Source: an uncultured Gammaproteobacteria bacterium (GTDB taxonomy: Bacteria; Pseudomonadota; Gammaproteobacteria; Pseudomonadales; Pseudohongiellaceae). From it: a DNA stretch of 64,000 bases. Positions 1-7,831 of this stretch are shown piece by piece. The DNA lies in assembly GCA_937898685.1 (NCBI GenBank), contig CALEJT010000048.1:1-64000 (forward strand). Reading direction: 5' to 3'. Position numbers and translations under genes: made by a program. Each line of letters begins with the position of its first letter. The first letter of the stretch is position 1. The notes under the pieces were generated by a model. It was not told the origin of the DNA, made no database searches, and saw only the letters and a list, made by a program, of their open reading frames with translations.

Positions 1-51
1 GAAGGCGGTCGTACGGTAGGCGCCGGCGTCGTAGCCAAGATCATCCAGTAA
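1..51 (+). CDS. tuf: Elongation factor Tu, C-terminal end (partial)
   Basis: Only the last 16 codons and the TAA stop are inside the window. The peptide ends EGGRTVGAGVVAKIIQ, the characteristic beta-barrel domain 3 terminus of EF-Tu. EF-Tu delivers aminoacyl-tRNA to the ribosome. A tuf gene just ahead of rpsJ is the usual order in gammaproteobacteria (str operon followed by S10 operon). A terminator follows at once, so tuf and rpsJ are separate transcription units. Confidence 0.93.
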   Translation, partial: EGGRTVGAGVVAKIIQ

Positions 52-65
52 GTCGTAATGTCGAG

Positions 66-96
66 GAAGGCGGGGCCCCAGGCTCCGCCTTCTTTT
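66..96 (+). terminator. Rho-independent terminator of tuf
   Basis: A 12-bp stem (66-77 with 81-92, one G-U pair) closes a 3-nt loop and runs straight into TTCTTTTAT. It separates tuf from the S10 operon. Confidence 0.9.
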
Positions 97-243
97 ATAT
101 ATGCAGTATGAAGCGCCTCCCGCCGTTCGTGCGCCGGGACGACTTCAAACTCGTGCAGGCGGGTGCTAGGAAGGCGGCTCGATACCGTTTGCAGGCCGTG
201 TTGCGGCGTTCAGGGAAATTTTCGGGACAGGCGTGAAAAGGTG

Positions 244-272
244 TTGACACCCCTCCAGTGGGTTCCTAAAAT
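244..272 (+). promoter_or_regulatory. Sigma-70 promoter of the S10 operon
   Basis: TTGACA at 244-249 and TAAAAT at 267-272 are separated by exactly 17 bp. It is the only near-consensus promoter between the tuf terminator and rpsJ. Transcription should start near 279 and give a leader of about 65 nt. Confidence 0.85.
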
Positions 273-284
273 TCGCGCTCTTTT

Positions 285-310
285 TTGCCCCCATCCCCAG
301 CTCGGGGCAA
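285..310 (+). promoter_or_regulatory. Stem-loop in the S10 operon leader
   Basis: TTGCCCC (285-291) pairs with GGGGCAA (304-310) around a 12-nt loop, inside the predicted 5' leader of rpsJ. In E. coli the S10 leader is where L4 acts to shut down its own operon. Whether this short hairpin has that role is inference. Confidence 0.5.
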
Positions 311-321
311 GTTCTTTAACA
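311..321 (+). promoter_or_regulatory. BoxA-like antitermination element ahead of rpsJ (nusE)
   Basis: GTTCTTTAACA matches the BoxA core of rRNA operons (E. coli GCTCTTTAACA) at 10 of 11 positions. It lies directly after the leader hairpin, 23 nt before the rpsJ start. BoxA is bound by the NusB-NusE dimer, and NusE is S10, the product of the next gene. Confidence 0.55.
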
Positions 322-343
322 GTACCAGGAGATAGTTGGTCGT

Positions 344-655
344 ATGCAGAGCCAGCGCATAAGAATTCGTTTGAAGGCTTTTGATCACCGCCTCATCGAT
401 AAGTCGACCCAGGAAATCGTGGACACCGCCAAACGTACCGGTGCTCAGATTCGTGGTCCCATTCCTATGCCGACGCAGAAAGAGCGTTTCACCGTGCTGA
501 TCTCTCCGCACGTGAACAAAGACGCGCGCGACCAGTACGAAATCCGTACCCACAAGCGCCTCCTGGATATTGTTGAGCCTACTGAAAAAACCGTTGACGC
601 CCTCATGAAACTGGATCTCGCTGCCGGGGTCGAGGTTCAGATCAGTCTCGGTTGA
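344..655 (+). CDS. rpsJ: 30S ribosomal protein S10 / NusE
   Basis: S10 is a 30S head protein and, as NusE, the partner of NusB in transcription antitermination. The 103-residue protein has the family length and opens MQSQRIRIRLKAFDHRLID, the conserved N-terminus. AGGAG at 327-331 is the likely ribosome-binding site. It is the first gene of the S10 operon, but an unusually long 186-bp gap separates it from rplC. Confidence 0.98.
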   Translation: MQSQRIRIRLKAFDHRLIDKSTQEIVDTAKRTGAQIRGPIPMPTQKERFTVLISPHVNKDARDQYEIRTHKRLLDIVEPTEKTVDALMKLDLAAGVEVQISLG

Positions 656-663
656 GAATTGTC

Positions 664-705
664 GGCGCATCGGCCTTTGTCGATGCGCCAGCTTCCTTAG
701 GAAGC
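664..705 (+). promoter_or_regulatory. Two tandem stem-loops in the rpsJ-rplC spacer
   Basis: The first hairpin pairs GGCGCATCG (664-672) with CGATGCGCC (681-689). The second pairs GCTTCC (691-696) with GGAAGC (700-705). Neither is followed by a T-run, so they look like processing, stability or translational-control structures rather than terminators. I see no convincing second promoter before rplC. Confidence 0.5.
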
Positions 706-841
706 CATGCAGTAGTGTCTGCAGCTCTGAACTGCTGGCACTTTAAATACAACCAAAGGCCACCGCGGTGGCGAACACAACATGGTGTAACGCGTAAGCG
801 GCCATAGTGGGTTTCAGCCCCATACACGATGGAGTAACAAA

Positions 842-1489
842 ATGTCGATTGGCTTAGTCGGTCGAAAAAGCGGCATGACCCGCGTTTTCACCGAATCAGG
901 GTCTTCTATACCCGTAACCGTAGTAGAAGTGCTTCCGAACCGCGTGACCCAGGTGAAAACCGTGGAGACCGACGGTTACAGCGCGATTCAGGTCACCACT
1001 GGTGCTCGCAAGGCCAGCCGTCTGACCAAAGCCGCTGCCGGTCACTTCGCCAAGGCAGGAGTGGAAGCAGGTCGTGGCCTGTGGGAATTCCGCGCTGCCG
1101 CCGACGAGGCTGCCTCCCTGGCGCCTGGCGCTGAACTCACCGTGTCCCGTTTTGCCGAAGGTCAGATCGTTGACGTAACCGGCATCTCCAAGGGCAAGGG
1201 CTTCCAGGGTGTGATCAAGCGTCACAACTTCAGCATGCAGGACGCCACCCACGGTAACTCTCTGTCGCATCGCGCACCTGGCTCCATCGGCCAGAACCAG
1301 ACTCCCGGTCGCGTGTGGAAAGGCAAGAAAATGGCCGGCCACATGGGCGCCGAGCGCGTCACCGTCCAGAACCTGGAAGTGGTTCGTGTGGACGTCGAAA
1401 ACAACCTGTTGCTGATCAAGGGTGCCGTTCCCGGCGCCACTGGGGGCGATGTGATTATTTCTCCTGCAGTGAAATCTTCCGAGGGCTAA
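842..1489 (+). CDS. rplC: 50S ribosomal protein L3
   Basis: L3 is a primary-binding 50S assembly protein whose loop reaches toward the peptidyl-transferase centre. At 215 aa it is slightly longer than E. coli L3 (209). The start MSIGLVGRKSGMTRVF and the loop GSIGQNQTPG near residue 150, which carries the glutamine methylated by PrmB in E. coli, are diagnostic. GGAG at 830-833 precedes the ATG. rplD follows after 2 bp, so the two are probably translationally coupled. Confidence 0.98.
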   Translation: MSIGLVGRKSGMTRVFTESGSSIPVTVVEVLPNRVTQVKTVETDGYSAIQVTTGARKASRLTKAAAGHFAKAGVEAGRGLWEFRAAADEAASLAPGAELTVSRFAEGQIVDVTGISKGKGFQGVIKRHNFSMQDATHGNSLSHRAPGSIGQNQTPGRVWKGKKMAGHMGAERVTVQNLEVVRVDVENNLLLIKGAVPGATGGDVIISPAVKSSEG

Positions 1490-1491
1490 CA

Positions 1492-2106
1492 ATGGATATT
1501 CAAATTGTTGCGCCTGGTGCGGCTGGTGGAACGGTGTCGGTTTCCGACGAAACGTTCGCCAAGGAATTCAACGAAGCGCTGGTACACCAGGTCGTTGTGA
1601 CCTATCTGGCCGGTGCTCGCCAGGGTTCTGTCAAACAGAAAACCCGTAGTGAAGTGAGCGGTGGTGGTCGCAAGCCCTTCCGTCAGAAAGGTACTGGCCG
1701 TGCCCGTGCCGGTTCTACCCGTAGCCCGCTGTGGCGCGGTGGTGCCAAAACCTTCGCAGCCGTTCCGCAGGATCACTCCAAGAAGATCAACAAAAAGATG
1801 TATCGCGGCGCGATGCGCTGCATCGTCTCCGAGTTGCTCCGCCAGGGTCGTCTGGTGGTAGTGGATGAGTTCAAGCTGGAATCGCACAAGACCAAAGGTC
1901 TGCTTGCCAAACTGTCCGAGTTCGATCTGCGCAATGTGCTGATCGTCAGCGACCAGGTTGACAAGAATCTGTACCTGGCTGCCCGCAACCTGCACGACGT
2001 CGACGTGCTCGACGCCGAAGGTGTGGATCCGGTCAGCTTGATTGGTTTCGAAAAAGTGTTGGTGACCGTGCCTGCACTGAAAAAACTGGAGGGCCTCTTG
2101 GCATGA
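1492..2106 (+). CDS. rplD: 50S ribosomal protein L4
   Basis: L4 lines the exit tunnel and in E. coli represses the S10 operon. The frame is open upstream through rplC, but the ATG at 1492 gives the normal N-terminus MDIQIVAPG and a 204-residue protein. The basic tunnel loop (RKPFRQKGTGRARAGS, about residues 60-75) is clear. The stop overlaps the rplW start by 4 bp. Confidence 0.97.
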   Translation: MDIQIVAPGAAGGTVSVSDETFAKEFNEALVHQVVVTYLAGARQGSVKQKTRSEVSGGGRKPFRQKGTGRARAGSTRSPLWRGGAKTFAAVPQDHSKKINKKMYRGAMRCIVSELLRQGRLVVVDEFKLESHKTKGLLAKLSEFDLRNVLIVSDQVDKNLYLAARNLHDVDVLDAEGVDPVSLIGFEKVLVTVPALKKLEGLLA

Positions 2107-2402
2107 ACCAGGAACGCATTCTGAGCATCATCTTGGGGCCGCACGTGTCTGAAAAGACCAGCACGATCGCCGAGAAGAACAACCAGGTCGCCTTCCGCGT
2201 AGCGCGCGACGCCACCAAGCCCGAAATCAAACAGGCCGTCGAAAGCTTGTTCAACGTGCAGGTGCGCGAAGTACAGGTGATCAACATGAAAGGCAAGACC
2301 AAGCGCACCGCTCGCGGCAAGCTCCGCAGCCGCAGCGACTGGAAAAAAGCCTACGTTAGGCTGGAGCAAGGTCAAGCCATCGACTTTGCTGACATGGCCT
2401 GA
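2103..2402 (+). CDS. rplW: 50S ribosomal protein L23
   Basis: L23 sits at the mouth of the exit tunnel and docks trigger factor and SRP. The 99-residue protein starts MNQERILSIILGPHVSEKT and contains the basic loop MKGKTKRTARGKLRSRSDWK typical of the family. Its ATG overlaps the TGA of rplD (ATGA), indicating translational coupling. Confidence 0.97.
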   Translation: MNQERILSIILGPHVSEKTSTIAEKNNQVAFRVARDATKPEIKQAVESLFNVQVREVQVINMKGKTKRTARGKLRSRSDWKKAYVRLEQGQAIDFADMA

Positions 2403-2422
2403 TAGGGGCGCTGGAGAGACTT

Positions 2423-3253
2423 ATGGCAGTCGTCAAATGTAAACCTACCTCCCCGGGGCGTCGCTTCGTAGTCAAGGTAGTCAATCCCGAATTGCACAAG
2501 GGTGCGCCTTATCGCCCGCTGCTGGAATCGCAGGACAAAACTGGTGGTCGCAACAACGTCGGTCGTTTGACCCAGCGTCACGTCGGCGGCGGTCACAAGC
2601 AGAAGTACCGCATCATCGATTTCCGTCGCAACAAAGATGGCATCCCGGCGCGCGTAGAGCGTCTGGAATACGACCCGAACCGTACCGCCAACATCGCGCT
2701 GCTGCTTTACGCCGATGGTGAGCGTCGTTACATCATCGCGCCCGCCAAAGTAAGCGCTGGCGACGAGCTGATGTCGGGTCCGCAGGCTCCGATCAAGGTC
2801 GGTAACTGCATGCCGCTGCGCAACATTCCGATCGGTAGCACCGTTCACTGTGTGGAAATGAAGCCTGGCAAAGGCGCTCAGATCGCCCGTAGCGCCGGCG
2901 CCTCCGTGCAGCTGGTGGCCCGTGAAGGTCAGTACGCCACTCTGCGTCTGCGTTCCGGTGAAGTGCGTAAGGTGCCCGCCGAGTGCCGCGCAGTGATCGG
3001 CGAAGTTTCCAATGCCGAACACAACCTGCGCTCCATCGGTAAAGCCGGTGCAATGCGTTGGCGCGGTGTGCGTCCGACCGTTCGCGGCGTAGTAATGAAC
3101 CCCGTCGACCACCCGCACGGTGGTGGTGAGGGTCGTACGTCCGGTGGCCGTCATCCGGTTTCTCCGTGGGGTACCCCGACCAAGGGTTACAAGACCAGAA
3201 CCAACAAGCGCACTAGCAAGCTGATCGTGCGCCGCCGCAACGCGAGCAAATGA
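2423..3253 (+). CDS. rplB: 50S ribosomal protein L2
   Basis: L2 is needed for subunit association and peptidyl-transferase activity. It is 276 aa long (usual 273-276), and the universally conserved DHPHGGGEGR motif is at residues 229-238 with the key histidine. It lies 20 bp after rplW and 21 bp before rpsS in the canonical S10 order. Confidence 0.98.
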   Translation: MAVVKCKPTSPGRRFVVKVVNPELHKGAPYRPLLESQDKTGGRNNVGRLTQRHVGGGHKQKYRIIDFRRNKDGIPARVERLEYDPNRTANIALLLYADGERRYIIAPAKVSAGDELMSGPQAPIKVGNCMPLRNIPIGSTVHCVEMKPGKGAQIARSAGASVQLVAREGQYATLRLRSGEVRKVPAECRAVIGEVSNAEHNLRSIGKAGAMRWRGVRPTVRGVVMNPVDHPHGGGEGRTSGGRHPVSPWGTPTKGYKTRTNKRTSKLIVRRRNASK

Positions 3254-3274
3254 GTAAAAAGGTAGGGTAAGCCA

Positions 3275-3547
3275 GTGCCAAGATCACTCAAGAAAGGTCC
3301 GTTTATCGATCTGCACCTGCTCAAGAAAGTGCAGGCTGCTGTTGAGAAAAATGACAGAAGGCCCATCAAGACCTGGTCCAGAAGGTCCATGATCTCCCCC
3401 GACATGGTCGGTCTGACCCTGTCCGTCCACAACGGCCGTCAGCACGTGCCTGTGCTCGTCACCGAGGACATGGTGGGTCACAAATTGGGTGAGTTCGTAC
3501 TGACTCGCACGTTCCGCGGCCACGCTGCGGACAAGAAGGCGCGCTGA
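3275..3547 (+). CDS. rpsS: 30S ribosomal protein S19
   Basis: S19 forms the 30S head with S13 and contacts bridge B1a. The 90-residue protein begins PRSLKKGPFIDLHLL after the initiator, the standard N-terminus. This fixes the start at a GTG codon, an unusual initiator in this operon. AAGGTAGGG at 3260-3268 can act as the ribosome-binding site. Confidence 0.97.
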   Translation: MPRSLKKGPFIDLHLLKKVQAAVEKNDRRPIKTWSRRSMISPDMVGLTLSVHNGRQHVPVLVTEDMVGHKLGEFVLTRTFRGHAADKKAR

Positions 3548-3582
3548 GCGTCGCGTCCGGACAGCAGATAGAGGTAAGCGAG

Positions 3583-3918
3583 ATGGAAGTTTCAGCGGTA
3601 TTGAAAGGGGCGCGTCTGTCGGCCCAGAAGGCCCGCTTGGTTGCCGATCAGATCCGCGGCAAGCGTGTCGAGGAAGCTCTGGACGTGCTGAACTTCAGCA
3701 CTAAGAAAGGCGCAGCCATCATCAAGAAAGTATTGAATTCCGCGATCGCCAACGCGGAACACAACTTGGGCCTGGACGTCGACGAACTGCGCGTGTCCAC
3801 CATTTATGTGGACGAAGGCATGTCGCTCAAGCGCATTCAGCCTCGCGCCAAGGGTAGAGCGGATCGCATCACGAAACGCTCTTGTCATATCACCGTGAAA
3901 GTTGCAGACAAAGGTTAA
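3583..3918 (+). CDS. rplV: 50S ribosomal protein L22
   Basis: L22 stabilises 23S rRNA and its beta-hairpin forms the exit-tunnel constriction. The 111 residues match the family, starting MEVSAVLKGARLSAQKARLV. The basic hairpin tip lies around residues 84-98. GAGGTAAG precedes the ATG, and rpsC follows after 9 bp. Confidence 0.97.
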   Translation: MEVSAVLKGARLSAQKARLVADQIRGKRVEEALDVLNFSTKKGAAIIKKVLNSAIANAEHNLGLDVDELRVSTIYVDEGMSLKRIQPRAKGRADRITKRSCHITVKVADKG

Positions 3919-3927
3919 GGGGACGTC

Positions 3928-4605
3928 ATGGGTCAGAAAGTTCACCCGAACGGTATCCGACTGGGCATCGTAAAACGCCACACCTCCGTGTGGTACGCAG
4001 GCAGCAAAGATTATTCCCGCTACCTGTTGGAAGACATGGAAGTGCGTTCCCTGGTCAAGAAAAAACTGGCTGCCGCCTCTGTCTCCCGTGTGGAAATCGA
4101 ACGTCCGGCCCAGACTGCCCGTATCACCGTATACACCGCCCGTCCCGGCATCGTGATTGGCCGCAAGGGTGAAGACGTAGAGAAGCTGCGTGCCGAACTG
4201 GTCGCCAAGATGGGCGTGCCCGTCAACATCAACATCGAAGAAATCCGCAAGCCGGATCTCGATGCTCAGTTGGTGGCCGACAGTGTTGCCCAGCAGCTCG
4301 AGAAACGTGTGATGTTCCGTCGCGCCATGAAGCGCGTAATGCAGAACGCCATGCGTCAGGGTGCCGAAGGCATCAAGGTGCAGGTCAGCGGCCGCCTGGG
4401 TGGCGCCGAGATCGCGCGCACCGAGCGTTATCACGAAGGCCGTGTGCCGTTGCACACCCTGCGTGCAGACATCGATTACGCCACCAGTGAAGCGCACACC
4501 ACCTTCGGCGTCATTGGCGTGAAAGTATGGATCTTCAAGGGCGAGATTCTGAACCCTGAAGAAGTGCTTTCTGGCGAAAGTAAGAAAAAGGCTCAGCAGC
4601 AGTAA
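3928..4605 (+). CDS. rpsC: 30S ribosomal protein S3
   Basis: S3 lies at the mRNA entry channel and contributes to ribosomal helicase activity. The 225-residue protein starts MGQKVHPNGIRLGI and carries a KH domain with the GxxG loop in PGIVIGRKGEDVEKL (about residues 73-87). A 37-bp gap separates it from rplP. Confidence 0.98.
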   Translation: MGQKVHPNGIRLGIVKRHTSVWYAGSKDYSRYLLEDMEVRSLVKKKLAAASVSRVEIERPAQTARITVYTARPGIVIGRKGEDVEKLRAELVAKMGVPVNINIEEIRKPDLDAQLVADSVAQQLEKRVMFRRAMKRVMQNAMRQGAEGIKVQVSGRLGGAEIARTERYHEGRVPLHTLRADIDYATSEAHTTFGVIGVKVWIFKGEILNPEEVLSGESKKKAQQQ

Positions 4606-4642
4606 TCTGCCGCTGACTTGCTGAGAACAGAGGTAAGCCCGG

Positions 4643-5056
4643 ATGTTACAACCGAAGCGAACTAAATTTCGCAAAATGCAGAAAGGCCGAAACCGCGGTC
4701 TGGCCCACCGTGGCAGCACCGTCGCCTTCGGCGAGTACGGTCTGAAGGCAATCGGTCGCGGCCGTCTGACCGCGCGTCAGCTGGAATCCGCCCGTCGTGC
4801 GCTGACCCGTCACATCAAACGTGGCGGCAAAGTGTGGATCCGCGTATTCCCCGACAAGGCCATCACGCAGAAGCCGCTGGAAGTTCGTCAAGGTAGCGGT
4901 AAAGGTAACGTCGAGTACTGGGTAGCACAGATCCAGCCGGGCAAGGTGCTGTTCGAGATCGAAGGCGTTAGCGTGGAAGTTGCACAGGAAGCTTTCGCAC
5001 TGGCCGCAGCCAAGCTGCCGTTCGCAACTAAATTTGCCAAACGAGTGGTGATGTGA
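4643..5056 (+). CDS. rplP: 50S ribosomal protein L16
   Basis: L16 helps form the A site of the large subunit. It is 137 aa long, starts MLQPKRTKFRKMQKGRNRG, and has the conserved core KVWIRVFPDKAITQKPLEVR. The TGA stop shares one base with the rpmC start (TGATG), so translation of the two is coupled. Confidence 0.97.
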   Translation: MLQPKRTKFRKMQKGRNRGLAHRGSTVAFGEYGLKAIGRGRLTARQLESARRALTRHIKRGGKVWIRVFPDKAITQKPLEVRQGSGKGNVEYWVAQIQPGKVLFEIEGVSVEVAQEAFALAAAKLPFATKFAKRVVM

Positions 5057-5256
5057 TGTCCAAAGTGAACGTAAGCGACCTCCGAACCAAATCCGAGGCT
5101 GAACTGAAGGAAGTGCTGCTCGGTCTGCAGCGCGACCAGTTCAAATACCGCATGCAGAAGAACACCGGGCAGCTGGGTCAGACCCATCTGTTGGCCCAGG
5201 TGAGAAGAGATATTGCCAGGGTGAAAACCCTGCTCACTGAGAAAGCAGGTTCCTAA
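5056..5256 (+). CDS. rpmC: 50S ribosomal protein L29
   Basis: L29 sits beside L23 at the tunnel exit. I take the ATG at 5056, overlapping the rplP stop, rather than the in-frame GTG one codon earlier. This gives 66 aa starting MSKVNVSDLRTKSEAELKEV. The two-helix core ends KTLLTEKAGS. The next gene starts 3 bp later. Confidence 0.95.
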   Translation: MSKVNVSDLRTKSEAELKEVLLGLQRDQFKYRMQKNTGQLGQTHLLAQVRRDIARVKTLLTEKAGS

Positions 5257-5259
5257 GCC

Positions 5260-5535
5260 ATGTCAGAACTGAACACCACCGAGAAACGTGGCCGCATCAT
5301 CACCGGCAAAGTCGTCAGCAACAAGATGGACAAGTCCATCACCGTGCTGGTCTCGCGTCGCGAGAAGCATCCGGTATACGGCAAGTACGTGACCAAGTCG
5401 TCCAAGATCCACGCACATGACGAGAACAACTCCTGCAACATCGGAGACATCGTCACCGTCAAGGAAGTGCGTCCGATCTCCAAGACCAAGACTTGGATGC
5501 TCGTCAGCATCGATGTGAAGGCGGCCCAGGTATAA
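5260..5535 (+). CDS. rpsQ: 30S ribosomal protein S17
   Basis: S17 is a primary 16S rRNA-binding protein with an OB fold. The 91-residue product carries GRIITGKVVSNKMDKSITV and the conserved C-terminal segment VKEVRPISKTKTWMLV. It is the last gene of the S10 operon. The following 90-bp gap contains GC-rich imperfect repeats but no promoter I would defend. Confidence 0.97.
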   Translation: MSELNTTEKRGRIITGKVVSNKMDKSITVLVSRREKHPVYGKYVTKSSKIHAHDENNSCNIGDIVTVKEVRPISKTKTWMLVSIDVKAAQV

Positions 5536-5625
5536 GCAGTGGCAGGCGGCGCCAAGCGCCTCTGGCAAGAGTAGGTTAGAAGAAATCAACAGGAGCGAGT
5601 GGCCTGAAGGGGCCTGGAAAGTACC

Positions 5626-5994
5626 ATGATTCAAGTACAGTCATATCTGGAAGTTGCAGACAACAGCGGCGCCCGTCGCGTCATGTGCATCAAGGTGCTG
5701 GGTGGCTCCCATCGTCGCTATGCCCGTATCGGGGACGTGATCAAGGTGACCGTCAAGGAAGCCATTCCCCGTGGCAAAGTGAAAAAAGGCCAGGTGCTCA
5801 AGGCTCTCGTGGTGCGCACCAAGAGCGGTGTGCGTCGTCAGGACGGCTCGCTGATCAAGTTCGATGACAATGCTGCGATTCTGTTGAACAACCAGGACGC
5901 GCCGATCGGTACCCGTGTATTCGGACCGGTCACCCGCGAGCTGCGTTCCGAGAAGTTCATGCGCATCATTTCGCTGGCTCCGGAAGTGCTCTGA
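5626..5994 (+). CDS. rplN: 50S ribosomal protein L14
   Basis: L14 forms intersubunit bridges with 16S rRNA. It is 122 aa long, exactly the family length, and starts MIQVQSYLEVADNSGARRVM. It is the first gene of the spc block; no clear separate promoter precedes it, so read-through from S10 is likely. Confidence 0.98.
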   Translation: MIQVQSYLEVADNSGARRVMCIKVLGGSHRRYARIGDVIKVTVKEAIPRGKVKKGQVLKALVVRTKSGVRRQDGSLIKFDDNAAILLNNQDAPIGTRVFGPVTRELRSEKFMRIISLAPEVL

Positions 5995-6034
5995 GGCGCT
6001 GGGTCGGCAAGCAGATACAGAGGTTGAGACAGGT

Positions 6035-6349
6035 ATGCAAAAACTCAAACGTGATGATGAAGTAATCGTTATCGCTGGGCGCGACAAGGGTAAGCGGGGC
6101 AAGATCACCAAGATCCTTGGCGATGACCGTGTACTTGTCTCCGGCGTGAACATGGTGAAGCGTCACACCAAACCGAATCCGAACCTGGGCAAACAGGGCG
6201 GTATCGTGGAGAAAGAAGCTGGCATCCATATCTCCAACGTTGCCATCTTCAATCCGAAGACGCAGAAAGCCGACCGCGTTGGCGTGCGTATCGAAGCTGA
6301 CGGCACCAAGGTGCGCATCTTCAAATCCGACAACTCGGTGATCGACTAA
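6035..6349 (+). CDS. rplX: 50S ribosomal protein L24
   Basis: L24 is an assembly initiator for the 50S subunit. The ATG at 6035 gives 104 aa, identical in length to E. coli L24. An in-frame extension upstream runs into rplN and was rejected. The KOW motif VIVIAGRDKGKRGKI is at residues 11-25. AGAGG at 6019-6023 precedes the start. Confidence 0.97.
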   Translation: MQKLKRDDEVIVIAGRDKGKRGKITKILGDDRVLVSGVNMVKRHTKPNPNLGKQGGIVEKEAGIHISNVAIFNPKTQKADRVGVRIEADGTKVRIFKSDNSVID

Positions 6350-6440
6350 GAATTTTCAATCGTTGATTTCTGTTGCTGGCTTTTCGGGAACGCTTCGAAA
6401 GAGTCCGGTGGGCAGGAACACATAACGTAAGGTTTGCAAC

Positions 6441-7001
6441 ATGGCTCGCTTGAAAGAGTATTACAAAGACACCATCGTCAAAGAGCTGACCAAACAGTTC
6501 TCGTACAAGAACCCGATGGAGGTTCCGAAGATCACCAAGATCGTACTGAACATTGGCAGCGGCGAATTCAGTGACAAGAAAGTCCTGGACAACGCCATGG
6601 GCGACCTGATGAAGATCACTGGTCAGCGTCCGGTTGTGACTCGCGCTCGTAAATCCGTCGCAGGCTTCAAGATCCGTGAAGGCTGGCCGGTAGGCTGCAA
6701 GGTCACCCTGCGCGGTGATCGCATGTATGAGTTCCTGGATCGTCTGGTGAACATCGCCATTCCCCGTATCCGCGACTTCCGCGGTCTGAACCCGCGCGCC
6801 TTCGACGGCCGCGGTAACTACGCACTGGGTGTGGGCGAACAGATCATTTTCCCTGAGATCGACTACGACAAGATCGACAAGCTGCGCGGCATGGACATCA
6901 CCATCACGACCACTGCCAAGACCAATGAAGAAGGTCGCGCGCTGCTGCGTGCATTCCACTTCCCGTTCCGTGGCGAAACTGTCGCCGCCGCCAAAGCTTG
7001 A
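6441..7001 (+). CDS. rplE: 50S ribosomal protein L5
   Basis: L5 binds 5S rRNA and contacts P-site tRNA. It is 186 aa long, a little over the usual 179, with MARLKEYYKDTIVKELTKQF at the N-terminus and the conserved GLNPRAFDGRGNYALGVGEQ segment. A 91-bp spacer precedes it; in E. coli S8 represses spc translation near this junction, but I cannot identify the S8 target by eye. Confidence 0.98.
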   Translation: MARLKEYYKDTIVKELTKQFSYKNPMEVPKITKIVLNIGSGEFSDKKVLDNAMGDLMKITGQRPVVTRARKSVAGFKIREGWPVGCKVTLRGDRMYEFLDRLVNIAIPRIRDFRGLNPRAFDGRGNYALGVGEQIIFPEIDYDKIDKLRGMDITITTTAKTNEEGRALLRAFHFPFRGETVAAAKA

Positions 7002-7017
7002 GAGGCTAGAGGTTCAC

Positions 7018-7323
7018 ATGGCTAAGACTTCGATGATCGAAAGAGAAAACAAGCGTCAGCGCACCGCCGCCAAGTACGCGGCCAAACGTGCGGCGCTGAA
7101 AGCCATCATCAACAGCGTGACTGCGAGCGACGACGAGAAGTGGGAAGCCCAGATCAAGCTGCAGAAGCTGCCGCGCGACGCCAGCCCGACCCGTCAGCGC
7201 CGTCGTTGCCAGATCACTGGCCGTCCGCACGGTGTCTACCGCAAGTTCGGCATCTGCCGTAACAAGCTGCGCGAACACGCGATGAAAGGCGATGTGCCCG
7301 GCCTGACCAAGGCCAGCTGGTAA
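7018..7323 (+). CDS. rpsN: 30S ribosomal protein S14
   Basis: S14 is in the 30S head near the decoding region. The ATG at 7018 gives 101 aa, the long zinc-free form typical of gammaproteobacteria: the paired CxxC motifs of the short form are absent. The C-terminus GRPHGVYRKFGICRNKLRE is diagnostic. It starts 16 bp after rplE. Confidence 0.97.
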   Translation: MAKTSMIERENKRQRTAAKYAAKRAALKAIINSVTASDDEKWEAQIKLQKLPRDASPTRQRRRCQITGRPHGVYRKFGICRNKLREHAMKGDVPGLTKASW

Positions 7324-7351
7324 GGCACCGAGAAGAATTGAGGAAAGAATC

Positions 7352-7747
7352 ATGAGCATGTCCGATCCGATCGCAGACCTGTTGACCCGTATCCGCAACG
7401 CCCAGATGGCTGGCAAAGCGACCGTCGAGTGCCCGTCCTCCAAAATCAAGCAGGCCATTTTGGACGTGCTGAAGCAGGAAGGTTACATCGCCGGTTACAG
7501 CCTCAGCAGTGACGTGGTCAAGCCGGTGCTGAAAATCGAGCTGAAATACCACAACGGCAAGCCCGTAATCGAAGAGCTGCGTCGTGGCAGCACCCCGGGC
7601 CTGCGTCAGTACAAAGGCCGTAACGAACTGCCGAAGGTACGTGCCGGTCTGGGCATCGCCGTGGTCTCCACCAACAAGGGTGTGATGACCGACAAAGCCG
7701 CACGCGCTGCCGGCGTGGGCGGTGAAGTGCTCTGCACCGTGTTCTGA
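7352..7747 (+). CDS. rpsH: 30S ribosomal protein S8
   Basis: S8 is a primary 16S rRNA binder and, in E. coli, the translational repressor of spc. Starting at 7352 gives 131 aa with MSMSDPIADLLTRIRNAQ, as in E. coli, and the C-terminal STNKGVMTDKAARAAGVGGE motif. AGGAAAG precedes the start. Confidence 0.98.
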   Translation: MSMSDPIADLLTRIRNAQMAGKATVECPSSKIKQAILDVLKQEGYIAGYSLSSDVVKPVLKIELKYHNGKPVIEELRRGSTPGLRQYKGRNELPKVRAGLGIAVVSTNKGVMTDKAARAAGVGGEVLCTVF

Positions 7748-7831
7748 TGACGCGCGCGAGCAACACGGAATCCGGAATCGATTAGGACGCAGTTAGTAGG
7801 CTGACTGCCTCAGACGAAGAGCAAAAGAGTT

